The position numbers and the translations under genes are program-made. Positions 12,476-24,360 of a stretch of DNA of 64,000 bases are shown piece by piece (within the stretch, counting starts at the first letter, position 1; each line of letters starts with the position of its first letter). The DNA comes from Malurus cyaneus samueli (taxonomy: Eukaryota; Chordata; Aves; Passeriformes; Maluridae), in the NCBI GenBank assembly GCA_009741485.1, contig CM019217.1, forward strand, positions 30,311,247-30,375,246. Direction: 5' to 3'. Below the pieces are notes generated by a model. It was not told the DNA's origin. It made no database searches and worked only from the letters and a program-made list of their open reading frames with translations.

Positions 12476-13407
12476 GCTTTTATAAAGCCCAAACATACAA
12501 ATAGGTTTTTAGAGACACAGTGCAGATGCTTTTCACTTTACTGTTGGCAGAGTGGTTGTTTGGCTAGAAACTCCAGGATTTGGGAATTTTTTTAGCTATG
12601 ATTAATACAAAATTAATAAAAGTCTTTACATAATACATGATTCTGATGAGAATATTGACAGATAAGTATCTGATTTTGTTTTCCAAATCAGTACCACTAG
12701 ACAAGTAGGCTGTTGGGTATTTGAGGCTTGTTCTATCATTTTCACAGTTTAATCAACAATATCATTTTGATCAGGTAACATCTATGATTTTAAGTATGTT
12801 ATGTGACTTCTTTGAAAAGCAAAATAGCTCTAACAAGAATTTAGTTGTCCCAGCTATGGTAGTTATTATTAAAAATGACATATTTTACTGTGTACTAAGT
12901 TTTGAATAGACAATGGAAGATGAGGTTTTCCGATTTTCTTTCTTAGTTATAAGTAAGTCATAAACACTTGGAATGGGGATTCGGTACAAATAAAACACCT
13001 AAAATTTTTGATGCAGGTGAGAAAAATGCTATGCATCCATAGATCACCTGTGTCCAATTACAAAAATTACTCAAAGACTTGCATGCAGCTTCAGATATTC
13101 ACTATTTTATCCCCCTTAAAGTAAGCAGTAAATGTAACAAACATGTTCAATTATGAAGATCTGTGTAGCATGTGTATAGTTATACATAAAATTACATGGG
13201 GAAAAATGTTTGTAAAATTATGTAGATCAGGGTAAATGCTGAATATGTTCCAAATGAAAGTATTCAGTGAAGGAAATAATTCAACATGTCTAAAGAATAT
13301 GCAGTAAGTGTAATTTTTTTGGTTATTCTCTGATGCTATTATGAAAAGAAGGATCCATGATGGTGAAGTGTCCAAAGAAACCTAGCCTGTAAAAATACTT
13401 AAAGGCC
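12476..13407. other. Noncoding AT-rich stretch
   Basis: No gene or recognisable repeat is seen. It is very AT-rich with only short chance reading frames. Confidence 0.6.
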
Positions 13408-14230
13408 TGAGACAAAGTGACCTTGAGAGACTTCTGGATGCCTTCCTAGCTGCTCTTGTACTCCACCTTCTCAGCAGTACATAGGAATTAAAAAAGATGG
13501 AAAAGCTTGTGGCTGAGATAAGGACAGCAGGAGCAGTTACCCATTACCATCATGGGCAAAACAGATTTAATTTAAAAAAGCCACGATAATAACATCACCT
13601 TCCGCTATCCCCTCTTCTTGTCAGGCTCAGCTTCACTCCATTCTCCTACTCTCTCCCAACCCCAACAGAAGCAGGAGGATGGAGAATTGGAAGGTTACAG
13701 TCAATCCAACACAATTTGTCTCTGCTGCTCCTTCCTCCTCACACTTCCCTGTCCTATGTGCCAGAGTACTAAAGTAAGGGATTGCTTCAACCTGGGACCT
13801 TCCTGGGCCTCAGTTCCTGCCAGTAGCTTTCTCCAGGAGGGGTTCTCCATGGGCTGCATTTTGTTCAGGGCACATCCACCCACTGCAGTGTTGCCCTTCA
13901 TGTGCTGTGGGGACTACCTGCTTCACTCTAGTGCTCTTCTTGGGAATTTCCACTTTAACAAGGTCTACTGCACAGGCTGCTGAGGAATCTGCTGCTTGAG
14001 CACCTGGAGCACCTTTTCCTCCTTCTCCACTGCCCTTGTTTGTAGGGTTTTTTTAATCACTTCTGTCTCTTAGCTACTGTGCAATTTTTTTTTTTTTTTG
14101 TCTTTTCCTAAATTAGTTGTTGCAGAAGATGGCCCTAGCTTACCTGATATCCTCAGCCATGTCCTGCAATGGGTTTGGAACTGGCACTGGTTTCTTCTCA
14201 CACCCAGTGCCATGTAAAACCAACTGAACA
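13408..14230 (-). mobile_element. Old avian ERVL-type LTR, antisense, degraded
   Basis: Read on the minus strand, the order of recognisable blocks matches an LTR type that is abundant in bird genomes. First comes a GTGAGAAG-type upstream part, then GGTGCTCCAGGTGC and an AGCCCATGGAG segment. Next is GAGGAAGGAGCAGCAGAGACAA, with the later part GTGAAG-TGAGCCTG. Last comes TCTGTTTTGCCCATGATGGTAA followed by CTGTCCTTATCTC. Most CpGs have decayed and the GC-rich tandem centre seen in younger copies is shortened. The ends are approximate: a TG lies at 13408 and a CA near 14230, but no clean TSD is seen. The 121-codon open frame at 13618-13983 is explained by this element and is not a gene. Family assignment is from memory of avian repeats. 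Confidence 0.68.
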
Positions 14231-15711
14231 CCTTGTTAGGCCTCTGACATCTGTAATAAAACCAAAGCAACTTGGAATAATGGCCTTAAAAAACTGTTAA
14301 AAGTGTAATACACTGAATTGCTGAAAAGTATTAGAAAAATAAGCAAGTTAAATGCTTTCTTTGGTCTTTATTATAGTTTTTGGCATAAAACAGTTTCATT
14401 TATTTTCTTGACTGGCAAAAGTAATAGGTAATTTTACTTTTTTTTTCATATGAAGGAGTAGTTTTGGTAAGCTGTTTTATGTAACACTCTGAGAAATTCC
14501 TTCACAATTTGTATTCCCTTCAAGTCTAGGATATTCTCTCTCTCTCTGGTGCTATTAGAGGTTGTGGCGCTTGAACATAAAGCAATAGTAATAAGATGAG
14601 GGACTTGAATTTTCTTAATTTGAAAGCTATTACTTTGCAAATGAAGTTCCATTCCCATCTTGGTAACTTGTTTTGTTGATGGGAAACAGGTAAGACCCCT
14701 GCAAATATGGCCACAAACTCAGTATATTGTATATATTTTCCCAACCATACTGCATGTTGGAAAAAAAAAGAAAATTCATCCTTTTGGTAATATGTGTTTT
14801 GATGACAGTTGGTTTTAGAAGGCACTTAAAACTAATACAGACAAACAGTGAGGATTTCACACTGTTGTTTGGATAAGCTCTTCTTGGCAAGGCAGTTATC
14901 ATAAGTATGATAGTCTTTTGAAACATGGCTTTGGTCTCTTATCTACTTAAAGTAAACTCTTGTTCAAAATTGCTTTTCATGCAGTAGTACTAAGTATACA
15001 AATTCTGAGTTAAAGGGAATATTTGTTATTCTCAGAAGGATTACCCCCAAAAGTTCTTCAAGCTCTCCCTGATCTTATGATACATCTGCTTTTCCAGTCG
15101 TGGGAATAAACTGAAATGTTTGGGCAATAGTTTATTTTTCAGAATGATTTGTGAACCTGAACTATAGAGTTTAAGTGTAATTTTTATCTTTCAGGTTTTT
15201 CTTACTCTTAGATACCAAATCAAACAAACAAACAAATTTCACTGCTTACTTTTCTTTTTGACCTTCACGTAAAAATACTGAAGACATACATAGATACATT
15301 AAGAGGCTTTTAACAGATACTTTAAAGCATTATTTTGCATCTTTTCCCACCAAGAAGTCAGTTTTTCCAAACGGAATGATTTAGATAGAATTATTTCCTT
15401 TTCTCTTTTATCAAGTTAGGTGGAAGTGATTAGAGCAAATTCTGTCATCAGTTCCTAATATTTTACTTTTGTCTTGTGTCCCTAATAGGCTGGATGTGTC
15501 AGCACACACGCTAGGTCAGCCCTTGATCTCTTCAGGCAGGTGTACGCCACCTGTGTGCTCAGAGAGATGAGGTCAGGTAGAAAGATGTTTTGAGACTGAT
15601 CCAGCATTGCTAGCTGTTACCACATCTGGTATTTCTCCTAAATTGCCATCTTTAGGAGTCATTGCAATCAGAGCTTTAATTTTAAGTGAAACTTGAAGAC
15701 TTCTAGTCCCT
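14231..15711. other. Noncoding stretch between two LTRs
   Basis: No gene is recognised. It has a short AAAC-type simple repeat near 15222-15236 and several overlapping short minus-strand open frames at 14.4-14.9 kb with AT-rich chance codon use. Confidence 0.55.
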
Positions 15712-15715
15712 GTTC

Positions 15716-16208
15716 TGTTGCCTTAAAAGGCCAGTTTTTAATAATGACACAGACACGGTTAAGGGGATAAAAAGGGTTTTACCTCGGTATTTGGGATCCC
15801 AGGTGCACAACTTGATGGCAGAATGCACACCCATGTACAGCACGGATACAAGTTTTATAGGTTTCAGGAATTAGCATACCTATCTAGGATTCCCCAATAA
15901 GAAACTTAACAAATGCAGTAATGTCCCCCTATTCTAATGAGTTTCCCCCCCAGATGAGGCCAGAGCCCAGTTTACACAAGATGTTCTGGACAGAAGGCTT
16001 CACCCAAGGCTGGAGCCTCGGGTTTAAGATAGCACAGGGTACACTGACTCCTTCCTTGGGATGTTTGGTCTCTCTGCCCAGTAAAACGTCTAAACTAAGC
16101 TGGAATATCAGGCTCCAGGAATTACAAGCATGTGGGCTAAGGGGTACAGGCGGATGCATAGAGGGTACAGAAAGCATAAAAAGGAAAAGGAAAAATCATC
16201 AGGCATCA
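15716..16208 (-). mobile_element. Solo LTR of an endogenous retrovirus, antisense (493 bp)
   Basis: On the minus strand the element starts TGATGCC and ends GGCAACA, giving TG...CA ends with an imperfect inverted terminal repeat (six of seven positions). It is flanked by a 4-bp direct repeat GTTC at 15712-15715 and 16209-16212. A TATA box (TATAAAA, plus-strand 15853-15859) is placed as expected for the U3/R border. Downstream come the GGGATCCCAAATACCGAGG and GTAAAACCC words of an R/U5-like region. No internal gag, pol or env sequence adjoins it, so it is a solo LTR left by recombination. A 4-bp duplication fits ERV1-like integrases better than ERVL, but one short TSD is not decisive. The overlapping 135-codon open frame is not a gene. 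Confidence 0.72.
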
Positions 16209-16212
16209 GTTC

Positions 16213-18764
16213 CAAGTGAATTCTGTGCATTGATATTGCTGCTGATCATGTCAGAGGACCACAGTACTCCTTTGAGTGCTGGGTCACACCTTTTCAGAGG
16301 CAGAGAATTTGCCATGTCTTCTATTTAAAACTTTAGCTCTCTAGAGAAGAAAGGGTTTCTGTAGCACTCCAGAGGATTCCTGGAAAGGGAAAAAGTGCTT
16401 TGTCCCATGCAAGATGCATATGTGCCTTATAGTTGTATGTAGTGCCACGTGATAAATCCTGAGCTGGAGAAGGTCCATTATCTGCCTTTATTGTGAACTT
16501 TTTTCTTCAGTGGGTATTAAATCTTGAATATAAATTGAGAAAAACTCATTATGTTGGAATATTGCTGAAAGCCATTCAAGACAAGAAAAGTAAATGTTAG
16601 AAAAGAATGAAAAGGGAGCTTGTGCAAGACTTGTCTTCAAAATTGCATTTACAGTAAATTCCTGCAGCTCAGTATTCTGCAGCTGACTACTTCAGCTTTA
16701 CCTTTCTATTAACCTACAGGTAACTTCTGTCAGAAAATCAAATGGGGAAGAATGAGTGTTTAGAAATAGATCAATTTTAAAGATTGAATGTTTGTGCTCA
16801 TCACAAGTTAAGTAAATAGACCATCAATTTCCAAGTCAGTTTTGGTACTTGCATTTAGGTAATCATTAGTTACGGGTTATTGATATTAGTTGAAATCCAA
16901 CACTGTACAAAGTGCTTTAGCAACATGGACAGAAAAGTTTCTTGAAACGTTTACTGTGTGGTTAGACAGTTTAGAGGAGAGGATAAATGAGTTATATTGA
17001 GAAGCATTGTAAATGAAATTGAGTGGATACTGCTTTAGAATTTTATGATTTACTTTAGATTTTTATGTCTTTAAATGTTGATGGCTGGTTAAATTGTAAC
17101 TTTTTTTCTGTTCTAGAGTGTTGTAAGGTACAGAAAGAAGGGCAGGTGTTTATGTGAGCTTGTGAAAGATAAATGATAAATTTAATTTTGTTCATAACTT
17201 TCATCTAGTTGTAGCCCACTTTGTCAAATATACATGTATTTGCTACACTTCAGCATTCCTGAACCAATTTCAGCCAAGCTATGATAGAAGGCAATTTAAA
17301 CAAATGGAAACAAGCAAACCACAGTAAACATGGTATAGCTACAGCTTCTCTTATGAGTTTGTGATTTACAGCTGGTAGCAGAAGATACCTAAGGTGATAG
17401 TGAGGAAGATTCAGTCTTCAATAAAAGTGAAACAGGACTCTTAGATGAAAGGTGATTTCCTTTAAAGACTAAAAATTTCAGTTCAGAGCTAATTCTTGCA
17501 AAGAATGTGAGAAATTCTCTTGCTGATTTTTATTTCATAAGATATTTTCTTTTGGCAATGGATTAGTCTCAGAACAGCCTTCTTTTGTGCTGTAGTTATC
17601 CTTGGAGTATAGTTAGAGCTTCTAAAATAAACAAATGTGGATTTTTTAAATATTTGGTTACTTAAACCCTGGCACTTTATTTTCTGCCAGGGATTTGGAC
17701 ATCCCATAGCATATGTAACAGAGCATCCCTGTCAGAGTTAAACACTGCCAACTTTTGCTTAAGCTGGCAATCCCAGCTGTGTTCTTTCAAAATGGAGTGC
17801 ATGGTGGGCCAAATCCTGCTTGCTTTGCTAGATAATCAGCTCAGGGCCAACAAATAGGAATTGATAAAAGGTTTTTCAGAGTTAAATGCATGAACTGCTG
17901 CAACTTGATCACCCAGTCACAATTCTGCTACTGTGGCCTGTGTCAGTTTGTGTTTGGATGTGATTGATGTAATCAGGCACAAAAGATTCACAATATATAC
18001 TCTCACCATTTATTTGGTAACAAGTTTTGTGAACTGTTTTAGTAATTCAAGCAGGATTTTGTAAAAAATTAACAGTTTGAGTTAATTAATGTTAAAATCT
18101 CCCAAGGGTACATAATTAAGCCATTTGAGAAAACTGTATAGGTGGTGCAATAGGCCACAGGAGGGCTGTGAGCTCTCTGCTTCCACAGCAGACTGTCTCT
18201 GAAAACAAACAAGAAAAGGAGTAATTTTTTGTTACTGTAGGCATATAGACAAGCTCTTATTATTGTCTTAATATTGTAATTATTGTATTATTGTTGAATC
18301 ATATGTAAGACAACTTTATTTTGTCACAAGATGATCACCTGTGTAGTGTAGATCTTGTGTTACAACTGTGTTAATAACAGGTACTGCACAGCTGCTGTTT
18401 GCCCACTCCAAGTCTGCACACAAATTTATCCTGTGGTAATTAGAGAATGAACAGTACCTATATAAAGGGCAATGGTATGGATCACAGTCTGGTAACAGCT
18501 AGCTCTGTCAAGACCTTTCTCCACTTCATCCCAAGTCCTTACCACTTTCTTTTGCTGCATTGGAGATGTTCTGCTACGTCAACTTTGTGCAAAATAGATT
18601 GATCTTCATCCCCTGTGATCAAAGAAAGGCTATTCAGCCTATCCTAGTCTTTCAAAAATCACTTAAAAGGCAGTACTTGAGAAACTGAGCTAAAGCAGTG
18701 GTTGCTTCTGATTTATTAGTTTTCACAGCAGGCCCTTTTATTTTTCTTTTAGGCATAATTTGCT
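16213..18764. other. Noncoding stretch
   Basis: No gene or recognisable repeat is seen. A patch rich in TTATTATTG-like words lies at about 18240-18300. Confidence 0.55.
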
Positions 18765-19466
18765 ACTGACTCTGGGGGATGAATGGATCATGAACATCCA
18801 TGTTGTGAAGGAATTGGGAGTGCTGGTGGATGAGAGGCTGAACGTGAGCTGGTAATGTACACTTGCAGCCCAGAAAGCCAATTTGTGTTCCAGGCTGTAC
18901 TCAAAGCAGCGTGGCCAGCAGGGGATTGTGCCCCTCTGCTCTACTTGTGTGAGATGCCAGCTGGAGTACCCAGTCCAGCTGTGAAGTCCTCAGCAAGGGA
19001 AAGACGTGGACCTGTTAGACTGGGTTAAGAGGAAGGCCATGAGGATGATCAGAGTGATGGAGCACCTTTCCTATGAAAATAATCTGAAAGAGCTGGGCTT
19101 GTTCAGCTTGGAGAAGAGAAAGCTTTGGAGGGGTCTGATTGCAGCCTTTCAGTGCTTGAAGGGGCCTTACAGGAAAGGTACGACAAACCTTTTTGCAAAT
19201 AGGAGAAAAAGTTATAAGTTTTAAATAGAAGAAGGATTGATTTAGATTAGGTACAATGAAGAAGGCTTTTACAATGGGGGTGATTAAACACTGGAACAGG
19301 TTTCCCAGAGTGGTAGTGGATGCTCCACCCCTGGAAGCATTCAAGGTCAGGTTGGGCATAGCTCTGAGCAATGTGGTCTAGTGGAAGATGTCCTTAGTCC
19401 AGGAAAGTTGGAATACACGACTTAAAAGTGCTTTCCACGCCAAACTCACTGTATAATTCTATGTCT
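18765..19466 (+). mobile_element. CR1 LINE, 3' part, sense
   Basis: This is a 5'-truncated CR1 non-LTR retrotransposon covering the C-terminal part of ORF2 (reverse transcriptase C-terminal region) and the short 3' UTR. In fragments of translated sequence I see hallmark CR1 motifs in order: GVLVDERLN-like, AAQKAN, then [58 protein letters not shown]-like and FKVRLG-like. The reading frame is broken by stops and indels, for example after LFANRRKSY. The copy ends in a TTCTATG tail typical of CR1, without a poly(A) tail. It cannot make protein. Confidence 0.93.
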
Positions 19467-19805
19467 CAGAAAACAAAAGGTAAATTTTCTAATTTAGCTT
19501 GAGACATGCTTTCAGATGTGCAGTACAGCAGTGTGCCTGTGCCTATAAGTGCATGTATATATCCACGTCCTGTAAATACGTGCAGGGCATGACTTGATGC
19601 AAACTTTTTACCAGTTTAGGAGTCCACTTGAGAAACAGAGAGGGAAGTGGTTTCTGTATTTACTTATTTAACTGGAGGAAAAGGGTTGTTTTCTTTAATA
19701 TATTTTCTTTACTGTCTAGAGTAACTGTGCTTGACTTACAGAAGGAAAAGCTGTAGAAGGGGATGTTAGAAAAGGGAAACAATCTGATGAGGTCTGCTCC
19801 TTGAA

Positions 19806-20055
19806 ATATGAATAGAATAGAATGGAACAGTTCACTTGGAAGGGACAACAGTCATCTGGTCTAACTGACCACTGCAGAAATGAACAGAAATTAAAGCACA
19901 TTATTGTGTTATCCAAATACATCTTAAACACCCTCAGATTTGGGGCATCAGTTAACTCTCTAGGAAGCCTATTCCAGTATTTGACTATCCTTGGGGAAGA
20001 AATGTTTCCTAGCATATGAAGATTTTTCCTTCCCAATACATGAAGATGTGTTTCC
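19806..20055 (-). mobile_element. CR1 LINE 3' end, antisense
   Basis: On the plus strand it begins with ATAGAATAGAATGG-type tail sequence, then the complement of the CR1 3' UTR and the end of ORF2. On the minus strand the degraded protein still reads YWNRLPRELTDAPNLRVFK, the conserved CR1 ORF2 C-terminus. It lies about 340 bp downstream of the sense copy, in the opposite orientation, and is more diverged, so they are probably separate insertions. Confidence 0.9.
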
Positions 20056-21204
20056 TATAGTAAGATAAAGGGAAATAATGACTGGATACCCAGTGGTTGT
20101 GGTGGGCTTTTTTCACAGAATTGAGAAATCTGATGGGAAATGTGATGTAGTAGATAAAAATATAACATGGGATATACTTTCAAGTCAAGGGTAATGGGAT
20201 GTTGCAGGACAAGAAATCCAAGAAGAACTTACATTTCCCTGTAGTATAGCTAGTGTTCAAAGCAATTTTTACCATTGGTTTCTTAGCTGCTCCCTGACTG
20301 ACTTGTACTGTGTCCCATGTTTTGTTACTCTTCTCACCTGTTTCCGAATACTTTGAGTGCATAAAGATTGGCAACATATGAGAAGGTGAAAAACAGGGGA
20401 CCAGCAGGATGTAGGGGAAAAATACATCAGGTATGAATTATGAGAAATCTCAGCTTTTTATTGTTCACTTCCCCATTCTCAGTCTTCAGTTCAGTATTCC
20501 TGTAACACTCAACAAATCAGTGTTTATCTTTGATTTTGCTCAATAGTCAGTTGTCATACATGGTGAGTATGTTAACAGCCACACAACTTCACAAGCCTTT
20601 CTGATCTTTAAAAGTGGCAAGCTGATGCTATGAGGAATCAAAGCAATCTGTCTTTAAACTGCAGAGTTTAATTACATATGTCAGGGATGCCTAAACTGTT
20701 CTCTTTACTGCTTTTCCTTCTTCAGAACTATGCAAACATCCAGATTTCTTGTCTATGGTACTTTAAACAAGGCTAAAGCTGTTATCTGAGAACCCTTGTG
20801 GACAAGACAGATTGTTCCCACAGTTATAATCTCTGTTTTCTTTAGGTAAAAGATGATTTTGGAGGGTAAAGGCTTTTATTTACTTTTCCCTCCCATTCCT
20901 CCCCTCTCCTTCCACTGGTAGATCTGGGAATAGAAAGGAATGCTTTAATTTCTGTTGAAGATAAAGGCTTGCATTTGCATGGGAGATTATAGAAATGGGT
21001 GCAATGCAGTTTTTGGTAAAGAGTTCAGTAGCTGATGTGCAGACAATGTCCTATACCCTGTGGTGGACAGTTTTCTTTACAACAATGCTAATATTTTACA
21101 TACTGGGGAAACCTTTCTTTATTAAATAATCTGTATGGGTTAAATGCAAATGCCAAAATAGATACTAAGACTGAAATAGAGATAGCAAAGAAAGTTTCAG
21201 ATTT

Positions 21205-21270
21205 AGGTTAATATTTCATTCTGTGTATTAATGGAATATTAGGTTAATATTCCATTCTGTGTATTAATGG
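21205..21270. repeat. 36-bp imperfect tandem duplication
   Basis: The unit starting AGGTTAATATT is repeated immediately. The first 30 bp of the two copies differ at one position, then diverge. It is a local duplication with no sign of function. Confidence 0.85.
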
Positions 21271-24010
21271 CTTAGATGTATGAGATTCTTGGCATTTTAC
21301 TTTAGGATAACTGTGGTTAATCCTGTTTCCCCAGCAAGTAATTGAAAGTAGTTACCTGCAGCTTTAATACCTGCTTGGTCTCTTCCCTGGCAACTATCAG
21401 AGCAACATAAACCAGAAAGCAGTAGCTGCTTTTGGCATTAGCTCGGTACTGTAGGCAGCTCATTCAGTAGTGCCAGGAAATGATTTAAGAAGGATGTCCA
21501 GGAACTCAGTATCTAATTTCAGTCTGAGTGCTCCCATATCAACACTATACCAGTGTAGATCATAAGCAGAGTCAGAGATGACAAACAGATGTTTGGTGAA
21601 GAAAGTAACAGCTCAACCAGATGAAATAAAACCACAGGACTCTAAGTAGCACAGCATCACTGTGAAGCTACTGCACTATCTTTTCCCCTTTGCACTGGAT
21701 CAGTCCAAGCTTGGTTGACATAACCTGTTGCTCGGCATGGCTGGGCGTTTTGTCTCAGTGCTCGATGGTGAGGCTATCAAAGCTCTGGCTGTCTTCACCT
21801 GCTCTGTCAGCAGCATTCTTGTATAGTTTGCCCAGCATCTGTTTGTGTTATGTCCACTTGCAGGGGCTCCTGCTTCTTCCTCCTTCCATAAATAAATACT
21901 GATGCCTGGTGTTGTAATGTGCTTAGGGAGACAGAAAAATGCCTTTCTCAAACAGAGGTAAGTTGGCTCCACTACCATTTATTTGCTCTCTTACAGTATA
22001 ATAAAACATACTATCTTGGAGCTCAGAATCTCTAAACTCCTTGCAATCAATGCAGTCTTCAAGAAGCAGGAGTTTGAAATGAGAGAATATGTCTGCCTTT
22101 TCACTTACAATGCAAGTAATATTACAATATTAATTGAACCAGTGAATAGTTACAGGATGCAGAAAATAATAATAAAATATACACAGAAAGTTGCAAGTTT
22201 AATTCCTCTAGGTTGTCAGTCATGATGACTGCACTCTAAACTATCTAGGATGGGTTTTGAAATCCTTCATTTTTTCTTTAAGGTAGATGACAATGTCCTC
22301 TAACAATGTTCTTTCCCCTGGGAGAAGTTACTTCATTGTGCTGCTTTTTTCTTCAGTGGTGATGGGCACACACTAATCTGTGTACATTTGGCCATTTAGC
22401 TTCTGCAAAATGATAAATAGACTCTCTGTCTATAGAACATAATACAACAAATGACAGATTTATTAGGTAGCTTTTTACAACAATGTCTTTTAAATTTCCA
22501 AGCAAAGCTAATGGTAGAAGGTAGAAGGACATAGAAACACTCAATTCCCATTACTTACAAGGAGCTTTTTCCTCTTCAGGATGCTAGGAGGAGCTTTGAA
22601 GTTCTGGGAAAGATTATCCTGCCTACAGCAGAAAGAGAATGGTATTAATCTCCTGCAGAGATGTAATTCTGTAAATCATTCAGAGATGTAATTAGCAGGT
22701 ACTAATAAACTGCTTTTGTATTATAATGCAAGTAATACAAATATGGTCTTTCCTTTTGTAAGAGCTATTTTATGATTTTCATTTAGTCAGATAAGAGCTA
22801 TTAGAAACAATCTTAGTTATGCACCGAAAAATAAGCCTCTCTCTACAGAAGTGGTTAATAAATGCATGCTGTGTAGTCCTTTTTTATATATTTTGTGAAA
22901 TTTTGAAGCACTGGAGGCTGATGGAGTAGAGCGGAGGATATGGTGCCATACTGAAAACAAGAAATGAAAGAATTTGCTTTTTGAACAAAAGGAAGTTGGA
23001 GATCCCTGTACATTCACTTTCTACTTGGCCTGACAAGCCATGCTGTAGCTGCAGAGTGATGTCTCAGTGAAAGATTACTTGCTAATTCATTGACCCATAT
23101 CCTGTTCATCAGACATGATGCTTAAATGATTGTCTAGATGAAGATTGTTAATGAGCTCCTGGGAGTTTGACATTATTAACAAGAGCAAAGTACTGCTGGT
23201 TGTCCACACAGCAGTTGTGGTGTTGTGATATCCAATTAATATTTAGAAAATGCTATGGTCTTGGATATTTGCCCCATGCCAAAAATAGTTAGCCAAGGAA
23301 AGTATTGTTTATGCCTGATATTGAGCAAAAAAAGCATAAAGACTGGACTGATGCTGTCTGAATATTTCAGTAGTTTAATATGCAATTTAATAGTTGCTAA
23401 GTAAGATACAGTAACATTTAAATACAGCAAGATCTAAAAATATGTGTAATTGTGTATCAAAAGGCTGTTAATATACATTATACTTTCCAGGAAAACACAC
23501 ATAGGGAGTTATTCATACAAGGTCAGGAACATGATTCAAGGGTCTTAGTACAAGTTTAGGTGAAAGTATATACCGAGAATTAGTCTATATTCTGAAACTG
23601 AGCCCCTTTGAGCCCTGGGGCAGAAGTAATGGGTTTTCACTCCTAAAACTCTCCAAAATACAGCTTTTACTGAACAGATGAATGAAAGTAAACTCACTTT
23701 ACACAATGTATTAAACCAAATTTTTAAAAATGGGAATCTTAAGACTGGATGCTTTGTTTTCCCTTCCTGCTTTTTGTATTTTTTTCTCCTGCCCCCTGCT
23801 ATGGAGATCCCCCATGCCTTTTTTTCTTCATTCTTTCTTTTCAATTTCATATTTCTTTTTGATTATTATTTTTGAGGGGAGGGTCTGCTTCCATTCTTTC
23901 CTCTGCATTTTACTATTCTTAATAATGATATTAATACTTAGGGTTTTGACAGGTATAAATTGGAACCAGCAGTGTACCAACTACTAAACTCACACCTTGC
24001 TCTCTTTACT

Positions 24011-24023
24011 CCCTTAGGTAAGT
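24011..24023 (+). other. Recursive-splice-like site (acceptor joined to donor)
   Basis: A pyrimidine-rich run ending CCCTTAG is followed directly by GTAAGT, so a 3' splice site and a strong 5' splice site share one junction at 24017/24018. This is the arrangement of zero-length-exon ratchet points in very long vertebrate introns. An AGGTAAGT word is expected about once per strand by chance in a window this size, so the motif alone is weak. Confidence 0.25.
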
Positions 24024-24329
24024 AATATGTCTAGAGAGAATACAATGGCAGATAATTGGGATTTGTTTTTAACAACTACTCACTCTTTTGGTATGTATGT
24101 CTTTACAAATACGGGATAACAGAAACTGTGAGAGAAATTTTTGCTGTCCTCAATATTGAGAGACAATGACTAGGAGGGAATTAATTAAACCTGGCTAAGG
24201 CTACATTAATTACCATTGATTCTTCTAAAAAGAATAGCTAAAGTCTTTGTGCTCACATTGCTAGGAATTGCACTCTATGTTCTTTTCTTATCAATACTAT
24301 TGTTGCTATTGTTGTCTCTTGTATTGCAG

Positions 24330-24360
24330 TGAATGTTGTCTCAAACACCCCCAAGATGTG
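24330..24360 (+). other. Possible 31-nt microexon
   Basis: A good pyrimidine tract and acceptor (CTCTTGTATTGCAG) ends at 24329, and a near-consensus donor GTAAGTAAAG starts at 24361. The 31 nt between are open in one frame and would encode ECCLKHPQDV, which I do not recognise. It lies 300 bp after the recursive-splice-like site and 1.4 kb before another exon-like interval on the same strand. Splice-like pairs arise by chance in long noncoding DNA, so confidence is low. Confidence 0.2.

Noticed and set aside
13618..13983. 121-codon Cys-rich frame
   Set aside because: It lies entirely within the old ERVL-type LTR and has no credible start.
13400..14245. AGGCC at both ends of the old LTR as a 5-bp TSD
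   Set aside because: The right-hand AGGCC lies about 8 bp outside the best estimate of the LTR end, so the match is probably accidental.
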